A DNA stretch of 64,000 nucleotides from Spirirestis rafaelensis WJT71-NPBG6 (lineage in GTDB: Bacteria > Cyanobacteriota > Cyanobacteriia > Cyanobacteriales > Nostocaceae): positions 1 to 64,000 of the forward strand of contig JAHHID010000004.1 in NCBI GenBank assembly GCA_019359015.1, given 5' to 3'. The notes beneath the pieces were generated by a model. The model did not search any database, had not been told where the DNA came from, and saw only the letters and a program-made list of their open reading frames with translations. Numbering within the stretch: position 1 is the stretch's first letter; every line of letters starts with the position of its first letter. A program made the position numbers and the translations under genes. Shown here piece by piece: positions 1 through 8,123 of this stretch.

Positions 1-540
1 TGACGCTGCACTGCCACGAACGATAGCGTTAACTTTTTCATCTTTGAGGATTTTGGCGATTTCGGGAGCGTACTTTGCCCCTGCTTCTCCCAAGTTCCCT
101 AATGCTGACGCTGCACTGCCACGAACGATAGCGTTAACTTTTTCATCTTTGAGGATTTTGGCGATTTCGGGAGCGTACTTTGCCCCTGCTTCTCCCAAGT
201 TCCCTAATGCTGACGCTGCACTGCCACGAACGTCAGCGTCAACTTTTTCATCTTTGAGGATTTTGGCAGCTTTCTGGGCAATATCCTCCGGTTTCTTTGG
301 CACAGCTTTCAAATCTTGCGCTTCATATTCATCTAATTTGTCAAAAGCAAGTGTTTGCACTTTCGGATAGCCATCGTCAAGAGCCGCAACTATACCATCA
401 ATCTGCCACAGTTGCGGCTTTGGTTTGGGTGCTTCTTTTGCACTTACCCAAGAGAAGGAGAGGAGGAAAACAAGGAATAATGTAAAAGGGAAAAGGTAAA
501 AGGGCGAAAGCTTGCTAATTTGGCGGGCAGTTTTGAGCAT
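1..540 (-). CDS. Secreted HEAT-repeat protein, partial (3' end beyond window)
   Basis: Reading the minus strand from an ATG at 540 gives 180 open codons that run off the left edge. Residues 1-34 look like a signal peptide: a basic start (MLKTARQISK), a long hydrophobic stretch (FLVFLLSFSW) and a VSA cleavage-type end, followed by KEAPKPKPQ. From about residue 90 the protein is built of near-identical 35-residue units (SALGNLGEAGAKYAPEIAK, then ILKDEKV and VRGSAA), typical of HEAT/PBS-lyase-like helical repeats. The units repeat at DNA level with a 105-bp period (positions 1, 106, 211), so the repeat has expanded recently. Such proteins are usually protein-interaction scaffolds; the partner is unknown. 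A TATTAT-like box lies upstream near 575 and no good ribosome-binding site is visible. The reading frame and repeats are certain; the function is not. Confidence 0.85.
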   Translation of the reverse strand, partial: MLKTARQISKLSPFYLFPFTLFLVFLLSFSWVSAKEAPKPKPQLWQIDGIVAALDDGYPKVQTLAFDKLDEYEAQDLKAVPKKPEDIAQKAAKILKDEKVDADVRGSAASALGNLGEAGAKYAPEIAKILKDEKVNAIVRGSAASALGNLGEAGAKYAPEIAKILKDEKVNAIVRGSAAS

Positions 541-913
541 GGGGGAAAGCACAAGATGATGATACGCCGTTGGTATAATATCAGGTGGTTAAATGTCTCC
601 AGTTGTTCACAGAAACAATTGTATTAACCTCAGAGCAAGTATTTTATCTTTTACTTATCTTCATTTCCCTTGACGAAGATTTCGGATTGTAGCCTTGGCG
701 ATTATAAATCGCGCGCCAGGTGCTTCAAGTCGGCGGAGCCGCCCAACGCACTGGCTTGGCTACACAGACAAAACCCACCTGCGTGGGTTTAAAATCCTTG
801 ATTCTCTCTTAGTCCACGCAGGTGGACTTCTCTGCGAGACGCTACAAAGAACGTTTGTGTAGTAGCGAATTCTATTCGCCTTTTTGAAACTCATCTGCTG
901 GGGGACGTATTAA
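541..913. other. Intergenic region with dispersed hairpin repeats
   Basis: No gene is visible. The segment contains short perfect hairpins of dispersed-repeat type: an 8-bp stem at 771-790 (AAACCCAC / GTGGGTTT), a 7-bp stem at 811-828 (AGTCCAC / GTGGACT), and a GGCGG-GCCGCC dyad near 732-746. Part of the promoter region of the leftward HEAT-repeat gene lies at 541-600. Confidence 0.6.
853..880 (+). repeat. 28-bp dispersed repeat, copy 1 (inverted relative to 1981-2008)
   Basis: The 28 bases starting GTTTGTGTAGTAGCGAATTC are the exact reverse complement of 1981-2008. Together the two copies bracket the first 21-bp array and the toxin-antitoxin genes. Both copies sit next to AGTCCACGCA-type hairpin sequence, so they belong to one longer dispersed element; copy 1 has about 23 extra bases between the hairpin and the shared 28-mer. 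Confidence 0.85.
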
Positions 914-1060
914 CATAACGTCGGTCTGTTATGGCATAACATCGGTCTGTTATGGCATAACATCGGTCTGTTATGGCATAACATCGGTCTGTTATGGCAT
1001 AACATCGGTCTGTTATAGCATAACGTCGGTCTGTTATAGCATGATGTCGGTCTGTTATGG
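914..1060. repeat. Tandem array of seven 21-bp palindromic units
   Basis: Seven contiguous 21-bp units start at 914, 935, 956, 977, 998, 1019 and 1040. The consensus unit is a hairpin: CATAACA, loop TCGGTC, then TGTTATG plus one G. Only a few positions vary (a/g in the left arm, g/a in the right). There are no spacers, so it is not a CRISPR array. The period of 21 bp is two helical turns, which would put every dyad on the same DNA face. The array abuts the truncated antitoxin copy. Confidence 0.95.
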
Positions 1061-1078
1061 CATTGCAGGATATTGGTA

Positions 1079-1212
1079 ATTGTCCAGAAACTAAAACGCA
1101 TCCCAGAAGAGGCACTTCAGCAAGTTCTGGATTTTGTTGTTTTCTTAGAGTGGCATCAAAAGTGCGATCGCTTTGGAGTTATTATCCGTAAAGAGTGAAG
1201 ATTTACGGCAAG
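1079..1212 (+). pseudogene. Truncated, frameshifted duplicate of the antitoxin gene
   Basis: These 134 bases match 1325-1457 of the intact antitoxin gene with few substitutions (for example the shared run CAAGTTCTGGATTTTGTTG versus CAAGTTCTAGATTTTGTTG). The copy lacks the start codon, because the 21-bp array takes the place of the 5' end. A one-base insertion near 1168 shifts the frame and leads to a TGA at about 1196-1198. It is a decayed partial duplication, so recombination has acted at this locus. Confidence 0.85.
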
Positions 1213-1229
1213 CTGACTACGAATTTACT

Positions 1230-1287
1230 AAAATCCATAAGTCTTATAATGCGATCGCATTTTTGTTAAAATTCATAAGTCTGATAA
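1230..1287 (+). promoter_or_regulatory. Two 20-bp direct repeats upstream of the antitoxin, candidate operator
   Basis: AAAATCCATAAGTCTTATAA (1230-1249) and AAAATTCATAAGTCTGATAA (1268-1287) differ at only two positions and lie 38 bp apart, directly before the antitoxin start. Toxin-antitoxin promoters are commonly autoregulated by antitoxin or complex binding to such repeats. That role is inferred; a HIP1 octamer (1251-1258) sits between the copies. Confidence 0.55.
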
Positions 1288-1303
1288 ATTGTCAAGCATA
1301 ATT

Positions 1304-1597
1304 ATGGATTCTCTCAAACAACAGATTGTCCAGAAACTAGAACGCATACCAGAAGAAGCACTTCAGCAAGTTCTAGATTTTGTTGCTTTCTTGGAGTGGC
1401 GTCAAAAGAGCGATCGCAAAGAGTTATTATCCGTAAAGAGTGAAGATTTACGGCAAGAAGATGACGCAGAATGGCTAGAGACTGACTTATCTGACTTGGG
1501 TAGTTATGAACCTTATGATTGGCAACCAGGAGAACTAAATGAGGGTCTGCCTGTTAAGTATTATCCTGGAAAGGGAGTAGTAATAGTTGAAGAATGA
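1304..1597 (+). CDS. Antitoxin of a MazF/PemK-type module (DUF2281-like)
   Basis: A 97-residue acidic protein. Its N-terminal helix region (LERIPEEALQQVLDFVAFLEW, near residues 11-31) resembles the DUF2281 group often encoded before MazF or VapC toxins, and the acidic C-terminal half is typical of a toxin-wrapping tail. The ATG at 1304 is preferred; a TTG at 1289 in the same frame would add five residues. The stop codon overlaps the toxin start (ATGA, 1594-1597), indicating translational coupling. Expected role: bind and neutralise the ribonuclease encoded next and repress the shared promoter. A broken copy of this gene lies at 1079-1212. Confidence 0.75.
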   Translation: MDSLKQQIVQKLERIPEEALQQVLDFVAFLEWRQKSDRKELLSVKSEDLRQEDDAEWLETDLSDLGSYEPYDWQPGELNEGLPVKYYPGKGVVIVEE

Positions 1598-1968
1598 CGA
1601 CTCGTTCTTTACAGTTTGGGGACATTGTAACAGCACGATTTCCTGAACAAAACCCGCAAGGTCGTGAACAAGAAGGCTATAGACCCGCTATTGTGGTAGG
1701 GTTTCCCACTCGTTTAGGTATACCGCGTTTTGAATTGATAGTCCTCATCCCGATGACAACCGATAGAGGACAACAATGGGCTAATACTTCACCTGATTTA
1801 TATCTACGTTTTGCTGCGGGAATTGCGGGCTTAAAGTCCCCATCTATTGCGCTATTGGATCAACTCAGGGTTTTAGATGCTAATCGGATTGTCGCATATC
1901 GGGGAAGTCTAACACCTGAGCAGTATGAACTCATTTTAACAGGGCTTGGGCGGATGATTAGTCCTTGA
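1594..1968 (+). CDS. MazF/PemK-family endoribonuclease toxin
   Basis: A 124-residue protein with the family hallmarks: an N-terminal LQFGDIVTARFP strand, then EQEGYRPAIVVG (the conserved G-Y/R-R-P-A-I-V-V block), a central LIVLIPMTT strand and a C-terminal helix (LTPEQYELILTGLGRMI). Family members are small dimeric ribonucleases that cleave single-stranded RNA and halt translation when the labile antitoxin is lost. It starts inside the antitoxin stop (4-base overlap), so the two form an operon. The length matches the family, and no frameshift is seen, so the module is probably active. Confidence 0.85.
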   Translation: MTTRSLQFGDIVTARFPEQNPQGREQEGYRPAIVVGFPTRLGIPRFELIVLIPMTTDRGQQWANTSPDLYLRFAAGIAGLKSPSIALLDQLRVLDANRIVAYRGSLTPEQYELILTGLGRMISP

Positions 1969-1980
1969 TTTTAGCGATTG

Positions 1981-2008
1981 GGCGAATAGAATTCGCTACT
2001 ACACAAAC
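1981..2008 (-). repeat. 28-bp dispersed repeat, copy 2
   Basis: Exact reverse complement of 853-880. It starts 12 bases after the toxin stop codon and runs into the second 21-bp array through a segment (GTCCAGATGGTGCGTGGAC, 2012-2030) that is a degenerate version of the hairpin next to copy 1. Confidence 0.85.
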
Positions 2009-2042
2009 AAAGTCCAGATGGTGCGTGGACTTATGCATCCCA

Positions 2043-2259
2043 ATACAATGCGATTGTCACTCGATACAATGCGATTGTCACTCGATACAATGCGATTGTC
2101 ACTCGATACAATGCGATTGTCACCCGATACAATGCGATTGTCACCCGATACAATGCGATTGTTACCCGATACAATGCGATTGTTACCCGATACAATGCGA
2201 TTGTCACTCGATACAATGCGATTGTCACCCGATACAATGCGATTGTTACCCGATACAAT
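2043..2259. repeat. Tandem array of ten 21-bp dyad units
   Basis: Ten units (first 2043-2063, last 2232-2252) plus a 7-base partial copy. The unit is ATACAATGCGATTGT followed by CACTCG, CACCCG or TACCCG. Each has a perfect dyad ACAAT-gcg-ATTGT. The unit sequence is unrelated to the array at 914-1060, but the period and dyad design are the same. All six frames are nearly open across it because 21 is a multiple of three; these are not proteins. Confidence 0.95.
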
Positions 2260-2294
2260 CTGTTAGAAATTAATTATGTGTTATGCGAAACCTT

Positions 2295-2326
2295 TTGTAA
2301 AGACGCGATTAATCGCGTCTCTACAA
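2295..2326. repeat. Palindromic dispersed element (cgattaatcg core)
   Basis: Contains the perfect 20-bp palindrome AGACGCGATTAATCGCGTCT (2301-2320) with outer TTGTA/TACAA arms, separated by one mismatch. The AGACG...CGTCT arms recur at 9254-9282 and 51472-51492 around different cores, so this is one family of small palindromic elements. It lies 69 bp before glyS and may fold in its leader. Confidence 0.8.
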
Positions 2327-2394
2327 GGATTTCGGGCTTAACTGAAGGGTATTGTAATATAGTTAAGCCACGGTTTCCTTGATAACAGTGTCCT

Positions 2395-4545
2395 ATGCCT
2401 GCATTTTTATTAGAAGTCGGTACAGAAGAATTACCCGCAAGCTTTTTGAGTAGCGCTGTTAAGCAGTGGAAACAGCGCATTCCCCAAAGTCTCTTAGCAC
2501 ACAACTTAACTAGCGATGCGGTGGAAGTTTACGGCACTCCCCGTCGTTTGGCTGTGTTAATTACAAATTTACCAGCGCAGCAACCAGACAAAGAAGAAGA
2601 AATTAAAGGTCCCCCCGCACAAGCTGCGTTTAAAGATGGTAAACCAACACCCGCAGCAGCAGGGTTTGCGAAAAAGCAAGGTGTGGATGTTGCTGATTTT
2701 GAAATTCGTCCGACTGAGAAAGGCGAATTTATCTTTGTTCGCAAAAAAACTCCTGGTCGTCCAGTAGCGGAAATTTTGACGGAATTTGTCAAAGAGTGGA
2801 TTTTCAGCTTGGAAGGTAAGCGGTTGATGCGCTGGGGTGATGGTGATGTAAAGTTTTCGCGACCAATTCGTTGGTTGGTGGCTTTGTTAGATGATGCGGT
2901 GCTGCCGATTGAGTTGGATAATGGTTCGGAAGTTATAAAGAGCGATCGCCTAACTTACTCTCATCGTGTCTTACATCCACAACCAGTCACTATTCCCCAA
3001 GCTAGTGATTATCTTACCACGTTACGTTCTGCTTTTGTCACTGTTGATGCGGAGGAACGAGCAACTACAATTAAACAGCAAGTGTACGCATCTGTGCAAA
3101 ATCTCAACGGACACGCAGAAATCTACCCCGACTTGTTAGAAGAAGTCACAAATTTAGTAGAATACCCTTCGGCAGTTGTCGGTAAATTTGAAGCAGACTT
3201 TTTAGAACTTCCCACGGAAGTGATTACTACCGTCATGGTAAGTCATCAACGTTATTTCCCTGTATTCAAAGCCGCAAATACTAAAGAATTACTTCCTTAT
3301 TTCGTCACTATTTCCAACGGCGATCCAGCGAAGTCAGATATCGTTGCTGTCGGGAATGAAAGAGTAATTCGCGCACGTTTAGCTGATGGTAAATTCTTCT
3401 ACGACAGCGATTTAAAGAAGCCTTTAGAAAGCTTTCTACCGCAGTTAGAAAAAGTCACTTTTCAAGAAGATTTAGGTTCGGTGCGTGCCAAGGTTGAGCG
3501 AATCTGTCAAAATGCCGAAGCGATTACAGCACAACTGCAATTAAGCCAAGAAGAAAGTAATAACGTTCAAAGAGCAGCTTTGCTTTGTAAAGCCGATTTG
3601 GTCAGCCAAATGGTGTATGAATTTCCAGAATTACAAGGCATTATGGGAGAAAAATACGCTGCTAAAAGTGGAGAATCACCAGAAGTAGCAACAGCAATTT
3701 TTGAACATTATTTACCACGAAATGCAGGTGATAATTTACCTCAAAGTCTCACAGGTCAGATTGTCGGTTTAGCAGACAGGCTCGATACTTTAGTTAGTAT
3801 TTTTGGCTTGGGAATGATACCTACAAGTTCATCTGATCCCTTTGCTTTGCGAAGAGCCGCAAATGCGATAGTTAATATTACTTGGTTTGGAAACTTAGCG
3901 ATTAATTTACAACAATTAATCGAGGAGATAGCAAGTAACTTTGCCACAACTTACAACAAAGATAGTGCAAAGTTAATTACAGCCCTAAAAGATTTCTTCT
4001 TGCAACGCGTTCGCACACTATTGCAAGAAGAAAAATCAATTGATTATGACTTAGTAAATGCAGTGTTGGGAGAGAACGATCCAGAATATGCGGAACGCGC
4101 TTTAAAGGATTTATTGGATGTACGCGATCGCGCTTTATTCTTGCAAGAAATTCGCAACGACGGCACATTAGATAAAATCTACGAAACCGTCAACCGTTCA
4201 ACTCGATTAGCAGCGCAAGGCGATTTGGACTTTGTACAGCTTAATCCCACGGCTGCAATCAATCCAGAACTATTCCAAAAATCCTCAGAACAAGCCTTTC
4301 TAGATGGTTTAATTCAGTTAGTGCCAGAAACAGAATCCGCAAAGCGATCGCGAAACTATAGGCAGTTAGTAACAGCACTCGAAAAAATTGCTCCTGCCGT
4401 CGGCAACTTTTTTGATGGTGCAGAAAGCGTCTTAGTAATGGACTCAAATCCAGAAATCAAGCGCAACCGATTACATTTGCTTGGATTACTTCGCAATCAT
4501 GCCCGTGTTTTGGCTGATTTTGGTGCCGTGGTAAAAAATTTGTAG
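2395..4545 (+). CDS. glyS: Glycine--tRNA ligase beta subunit
   Basis: A 716-residue protein that begins [14 protein letters not shown], the signature start of bacterial GlyS. Other family blocks are [19 protein letters not shown], and [12 protein letters not shown] near residues 281-292. A C-terminal anticodon-binding helical region ends in [13 protein letters not shown]. The beta subunit pairs with GlyQ (not in this window) as an alpha2beta2 enzyme that charges tRNA-Gly in the cytoplasm. The length is full for the family. No strong ribosome-binding site precedes the ATG at 2395, but the N-terminal motif fixes the start. It is followed after 70 bp by murD on the same strand; the two are not functionally related, but could share transcripts. 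Confidence 0.97.
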   Translation: MPAFLLEVGTEELPASFLSSAVKQWKQRIPQSLLAHNLTSDAVEVYGTPRRLAVLITNLPAQQPDKEEEIKGPPAQAAFKDGKPTPAAAGFAKKQGVDVADFEIRPTEKGEFIFVRKKTPGRPVAEILTEFVKEWIFSLEGKRLMRWGDGDVKFSRPIRWLVALLDDAVLPIELDNGSEVIKSDRLTYSHRVLHPQPVTIPQASDYLTTLRSAFVTVDAEERATTIKQQVYASVQNLNGHAEIYPDLLEEVTNLVEYPSAVVGKFEADFLELPTEVITTVMVSHQRYFPVFKAANTKELLPYFVTISNGDPAKSDIVAVGNERVIRARLADGKFFYDSDLKKPLESFLPQLEKVTFQEDLGSVRAKVERICQNAEAITAQLQLSQEESNNVQRAALLCKADLVSQMVYEFPELQGIMGEKYAAKSGESPEVATAIFEHYLPRNAGDNLPQSLTGQIVGLADRLDTLVSIFGLGMIPTSSSDPFALRRAANAIVNITWFGNLAINLQQLIEEIASNFATTYNKDSAKLITALKDFFLQRVRTLLQEEKSIDYDLVNAVLGENDPEYAERALKDLLDVRDRALFLQEIRNDGTLDKIYETVNRSTRLAAQGDLDFVQLNPTAAINPELFQKSSEQAFLDGLIQLVPETESAKRSRNYRQLVTALEKIAPAVGNFFDGAESVLVMDSNPEIKRNRLHLLGLLRNHARVLADFGAVVKNL

Positions 4546-4615
4546 CCTAAGCGAACAAAAAATTGTGTAAATTATGCCAAGAAACGTTACGATAGTGACA
4601 CTTAACCAGGGATAA

Positions 4616-6031
4616 ATGCCACAGTCTATGTCCAAAGCTCATGTAATTGGATTCGGAAAGTCCGGTGTTGCTGCGGCGAGATTGTTAAAAAGGGAAGGTT
4701 GGGAGGTGGTGCTAAGTGATTCTGCTAATGCGGATATCCTTGCTTCACGCAGCACCTCCGAAAACTTCCTTCACCAGCAACAAGAACTTGCCGCCTTGGC
4801 AATAACTGTTAAATTGGGATATTCCCTGGATTTGAATGATTTCGATTTACTACAGTTAATTGTCGTCAGCCCAGGTGTACCTTGGGATATTCCTCTATTA
4901 GTCAAAGCGCGAGAATTGGGGATTGAAACTATCGGCGAAATGGAACTCGCTTGGCGGCATTTACAAACTATACCTTGGGTGGGAATTACTGGCACTAACG
5001 GTAAAACTACCACGACCGCTTTAACAGCCGCAATTTTTCAAGCCGCCGGATTTAACGCCCCCGCTTGCGGTAACATCGGCTTGGCAGCTTGTGAAGTCGC
5101 ACTTTCTCAGGATGGGATTGACTGGGTAATTGCTGAATTTAGCAGTTATCAAATAGAATCTTCTAATACTGTTGCTCCCCGCATCGGTGTTTGGACGACT
5201 TTTACACCAGATCATCTTGCTCGTCATAAAACTTTAGAAAAATACTACGACATCAAAGCGCAGTTATTGCGTCAGTCTGAGTTACAAGTTTTCAATGGGG
5301 ATGATGCACATTTAAGCAAGGTGGGTGCAAGTCAGTGGAATAACGCTTATTGGACAACTATTAAAGGTAAAGAGCATCTGATTGGTGAAAAAGGCTTTTA
5401 TATAGAGGATGGCTGGGTTGTCGAATTAAACAACTCTCCACCCCAAAGAATTGTAGAAGTGTCAGCTTTGCGGATGGTAGGCGAACACAATCAACAAAAT
5501 CTGTTAATGTCAGTAGCAGCAGCGCGGTTGGCGGGAATTGATTCATTGGCTATATCTGAGGCAATTCGTGAATTCCCCGGCGTTCCCCATCGCCTTGAAC
5601 ATATCTGCACTTGGGAAAATGTCGATTTTATCAACGACAGCAAAGCGACTAACTACGACGCAGCAGAAGTTGGTTTAGCATCGGTTAAAAGTCCAGTGAT
5701 TTTGATTGCTGGTGGGGAAGCGAAAGCTGGAGATGATACAGCGTGGCTGGAAAAAATTAAAGCAAAGGCAGCCGTAGTATTACTGATAGGTAGTGCTGCT
5801 GAAAGTTTTGCCAAACGCTTAGAAGAGGTGGGGTATGATAGTTATGAAATTGTGGAGACAATGGAAAAAGCTGTCAAGCGATCGCTTGAATTGGCTAAAC
5901 AACATCAAGCATCTGTAGTGCTGCTATCTCCAGCTTGTGCAAGTTTTGACCAGTATCCCAATTTTGAAGCGCGAGGTGATGATTTTCGCATGTTGTGTCT
6001 TAATCACTTTTTAAAGGCAAAGGATCGCTAA
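4616..6031 (+). CDS. murD: UDP-N-acetylmuramoyl-L-alanine--D-glutamate ligase
   Basis: A 471-residue Mur ligase. The N-terminal Rossmann part has [15 protein letters not shown], the ATP loop is [14 protein letters not shown] (about residues 123-136), and the conserved EFSSYQIE (near 174), GVPHRLE (near 322) and [10 protein letters not shown] (near 338) motifs are intact, followed by the C-terminal domain with [12 protein letters not shown]. The enzyme adds D-glutamate to UDP-MurNAc-L-Ala in the cytoplasmic stage of peptidoglycan synthesis. The ATG at 4616 is used; an in-frame ATG at 4628 (MSKAHVIG) is equally plausible. Length and motifs are complete. Confidence 0.97.
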   Translation: MPQSMSKAHVIGFGKSGVAAARLLKREGWEVVLSDSANADILASRSTSENFLHQQQELAALAITVKLGYSLDLNDFDLLQLIVVSPGVPWDIPLLVKARELGIETIGEMELAWRHLQTIPWVGITGTNGKTTTTALTAAIFQAAGFNAPACGNIGLAACEVALSQDGIDWVIAEFSSYQIESSNTVAPRIGVWTTFTPDHLARHKTLEKYYDIKAQLLRQSELQVFNGDDAHLSKVGASQWNNAYWTTIKGKEHLIGEKGFYIEDGWVVELNNSPPQRIVEVSALRMVGEHNQQNLLMSVAAARLAGIDSLAISEAIREFPGVPHRLEHICTWENVDFINDSKATNYDAAEVGLASVKSPVILIAGGEAKAGDDTAWLEKIKAKAAVVLLIGSAAESFAKRLEEVGYDSYEIVETMEKAVKRSLELAKQHQASVVLLSPACASFDQYPNFEARGDDFRMLCLNHFLKAKDR

Positions 6032-6039
6032 GGTTTCGC

Positions 6040-6080
6040 ATTCGCCGTTAGGCGTTCCCGCAGGGTAGGTTCGCAGAGTT
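6040..6080. repeat. Fragment of a dispersed repeat after murD
   Basis: The stretch CGCCGTTAGGCGTTCCCGCA just after the murD stop has a short CGCC/GGCG stem and resembles GC-rich filler repeats common in large cyanobacterial genomes. It is called from composition and structure only. Confidence 0.35.
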
Positions 6081-6159
6081 TTTTGATGAGTTTGGTTGGC
6101 GATAGCTTGTAACATTTACAGTAAGTCGTGATGTCTGCTATTTTACTGAAGTGAGTTTT

Positions 6160-7926
6160 ATGCATAGCGATCGCCTAAACAACACAAATAACTTAAATCC
6201 TAAGTTTGAAGGCTTTTTTATTCAAATGGTAATGCCGGGACAAAAGCAAAGAGTCCAGGAAATTGTTACCGAAGCCTTTGGTTTAGATTGTCAGGTGAAA
6301 TCTCTTGGTGATAATCGGACTGAGTTTCAAGTCACCCTCAACAAGAAAGTTTTATCAGTTAAGGATGCTTGGGATAAATCTTATTATCTGCGATCGCAAC
6401 CGGGAGTGGTGGATGCACAGCCACTATTTGCGGTTCCCATACCTGAACCCATAGCTGAACAAAGTCGCAACTTCAATCAATCAGAACCTATAGGTGACAC
6501 TCAGGGTCAAATAGAAGAACAAAGCAGTGATGTTGAATGGGGTCTAAAGCAAGTCCGAGTTTTTGAAGCATGGTCACGATTTTTCCCTGACCCGAAACGA
6601 CCACCAGGACATGATGTTGTTATTGGGCTGCCGGATACAGGTTATTCAGAACATCCAGAAATTATTTCTAATTTGCTTTTGGCAAAAGGCTACGATTTTC
6701 TTAAGAAAGACAAAGACCCAAAAGACGAATTAGAAAGGTCTTCAGGTGAAGTTATAAATAATCCCGGTCACGGTACATCAACAGCAAGTATAGCCATCAG
6801 TCCTAAAGGAACGCAAGGCGATTATCTCAGTGGTAAAGCTGTTACAGGAGTTGCACCGGGTGCAAAAGTAGTACCTCTGCGGGTTTCGTATTCAGTGGTA
6901 TTATTGAGCGTGCAAAATCTCGCTGAAGCGATCGAGTATGCGGCAAATAATAATATCCATGTTTTGTCAATTAGTTTAGGGAGTGGTTTTTTTAACCAGC
7001 GTCTGCGGAGTGCGATAATATATGCTCAAAAACGAGGCGTAATTATAGTAGCAGCATCTGGCACTTATATTCCCTACGTAGTTTGGCCCGCTGCCTATGA
7101 TGAAGTAATTGCTGTAACTGGTAGCAACGTACTGCGTCAGATTTGGTCGGGTGCATCGCAAGGACCTAAAGTTGATGTTACCGCACCTGCTGAGAAAGTT
7201 TGGTATGCGAAAGTCGAGAAGATAGATAATGAAGTTAGGTATAACATACGTCAAGGCTCCGGGACTTCATTTTCGGCGCCACTAGTTGCCGGTGTAGCAG
7301 CTTTATGGCTGTCATATCATGGACGAGAGCAATTAATTAAGCGCTACGGTGCCGAAAAGATTCCTTTTATCTTTAATCAGATTCTGCGCGATAGTTGCGA
7401 CAAATTTCCTACATGGAAGCCGAATAAATTTGGTGAAGGAATTGTCAATGCAGAGAAAGTCCTTGCTGCACCATTACCTGATAATCTTAGTCGTTCAATT
7501 ATTGCACCAGCAAAAGCTTTAGAACAACATGCTCAAATAGACAACGGAACACTCGATACTTTCGCTCATCTATTTGAGGCACAGCTATCTGACAGCCAAC
7601 AAAAAGCTAATTTTATGCAAGTGGCTGGAGATAGCAATAAACTGCAAGCATGTCTGGCGGAACTTTTACAAACAACGCAAACTCAGTTACCACAACGATT
7701 GAAAGAGGTCGGGCAAGAGCTAGCTTTTTACTTTACCACAAATCCAAAGCTTTATCAGCAATTAGCTTTGGCTCTATCTAGTCAAAAGTCCGAGCCGAAT
7801 CAGTTGAAAACAAAATCTTTAACTGAGTCATCAAAGTCAAACAATCTGGATTCAGTGCGCGAGATTTTGTTACAAAATCTATCTGAAGTTTTGATGACAA
7901 AATTGAGATTAACTTCCGCTACATAA
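6160..7926 (+). CDS. Subtilisin-like (S8) serine peptidase
   Basis: A 588-residue protease. The catalytic triad is visible: Asp in VIGLPDTGYSEHPE (6634-6636), His in NPGHGTSTAS (6769-6771) and Ser in GSGTSFSAPLVAGVAALW (7267-7269), in the usual D-H-S order. About 150 residues precede the Asp and could act as a prodomain; there is no signal peptide, so it looks intracellular or leaderless. About 210 residues follow the catalytic Ser, more than a minimal subtilase, without a domain I recognise. A GTG at 6151 would add three residues (MSF); the ATG at 6160 is preferred. Substrate unknown. Confidence 0.92.
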   Translation: MHSDRLNNTNNLNPKFEGFFIQMVMPGQKQRVQEIVTEAFGLDCQVKSLGDNRTEFQVTLNKKVLSVKDAWDKSYYLRSQPGVVDAQPLFAVPIPEPIAEQSRNFNQSEPIGDTQGQIEEQSSDVEWGLKQVRVFEAWSRFFPDPKRPPGHDVVIGLPDTGYSEHPEIISNLLLAKGYDFLKKDKDPKDELERSSGEVINNPGHGTSTASIAISPKGTQGDYLSGKAVTGVAPGAKVVPLRVSYSVVLLSVQNLAEAIEYAANNNIHVLSISLGSGFFNQRLRSAIIYAQKRGVIIVAASGTYIPYVVWPAAYDEVIAVTGSNVLRQIWSGASQGPKVDVTAPAEKVWYAKVEKIDNEVRYNIRQGSGTSFSAPLVAGVAALWLSYHGREQLIKRYGAEKIPFIFNQILRDSCDKFPTWKPNKFGEGIVNAEKVLAAPLPDNLSRSIIAPAKALEQHAQIDNGTLDTFAHLFEAQLSDSQQKANFMQVAGDSNKLQACLAELLQTTQTQLPQRLKEVGQELAFYFTTNPKLYQQLALALSSQKSEPNQLKTKSLTESSKSNNLDSVREILLQNLSEVLMTKLRLTSAT

Positions 7927-8123
7927 TAATAGATTATACCCTGAGTACTGCTTCGCAGAAACCTTAGTCTAAGCAGGTTTTATTTCTATGACCACGTTGC
8001 TTACACCCAGCGCCCGGTGTAAATACATTCAAGTAAGTAAATAGTCAATCCAGATGAATGCTGATGACATTCAGTGTATGTACCAAATATATTAAACTCT
8101 GGAAACACAAGAGATACCATTTA

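Noticed and set aside
44-370. Plus-strand repeat protein at the left edge
   Set aside because: It is the antisense of the HEAT-repeat gene, whose minus-strand frame has a signal peptide and a recognisable repeat.
914-1060. CRISPR array
   Set aside because: Units are directly contiguous with no spacers and no cas genes nearby; the same holds for 2043-2259.
891-1115. Minus-strand repeat proteins across the first array
   Set aside because: Same artefact: 21-bp units are a multiple of three, so several frames stay open.
1965-2273. Cysteine-rich repeat protein (CDCHSIQ pattern) across the second array
   Set aside because: It is only the translation of the 21-bp array, which is open in nearly all frames on both strands; no start signal or known fold.
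2295-2326. glyS riboswitch or T-box
   Set aside because: The hairpin belongs to a dispersed family found at unrelated loci, and no T-box features are present.
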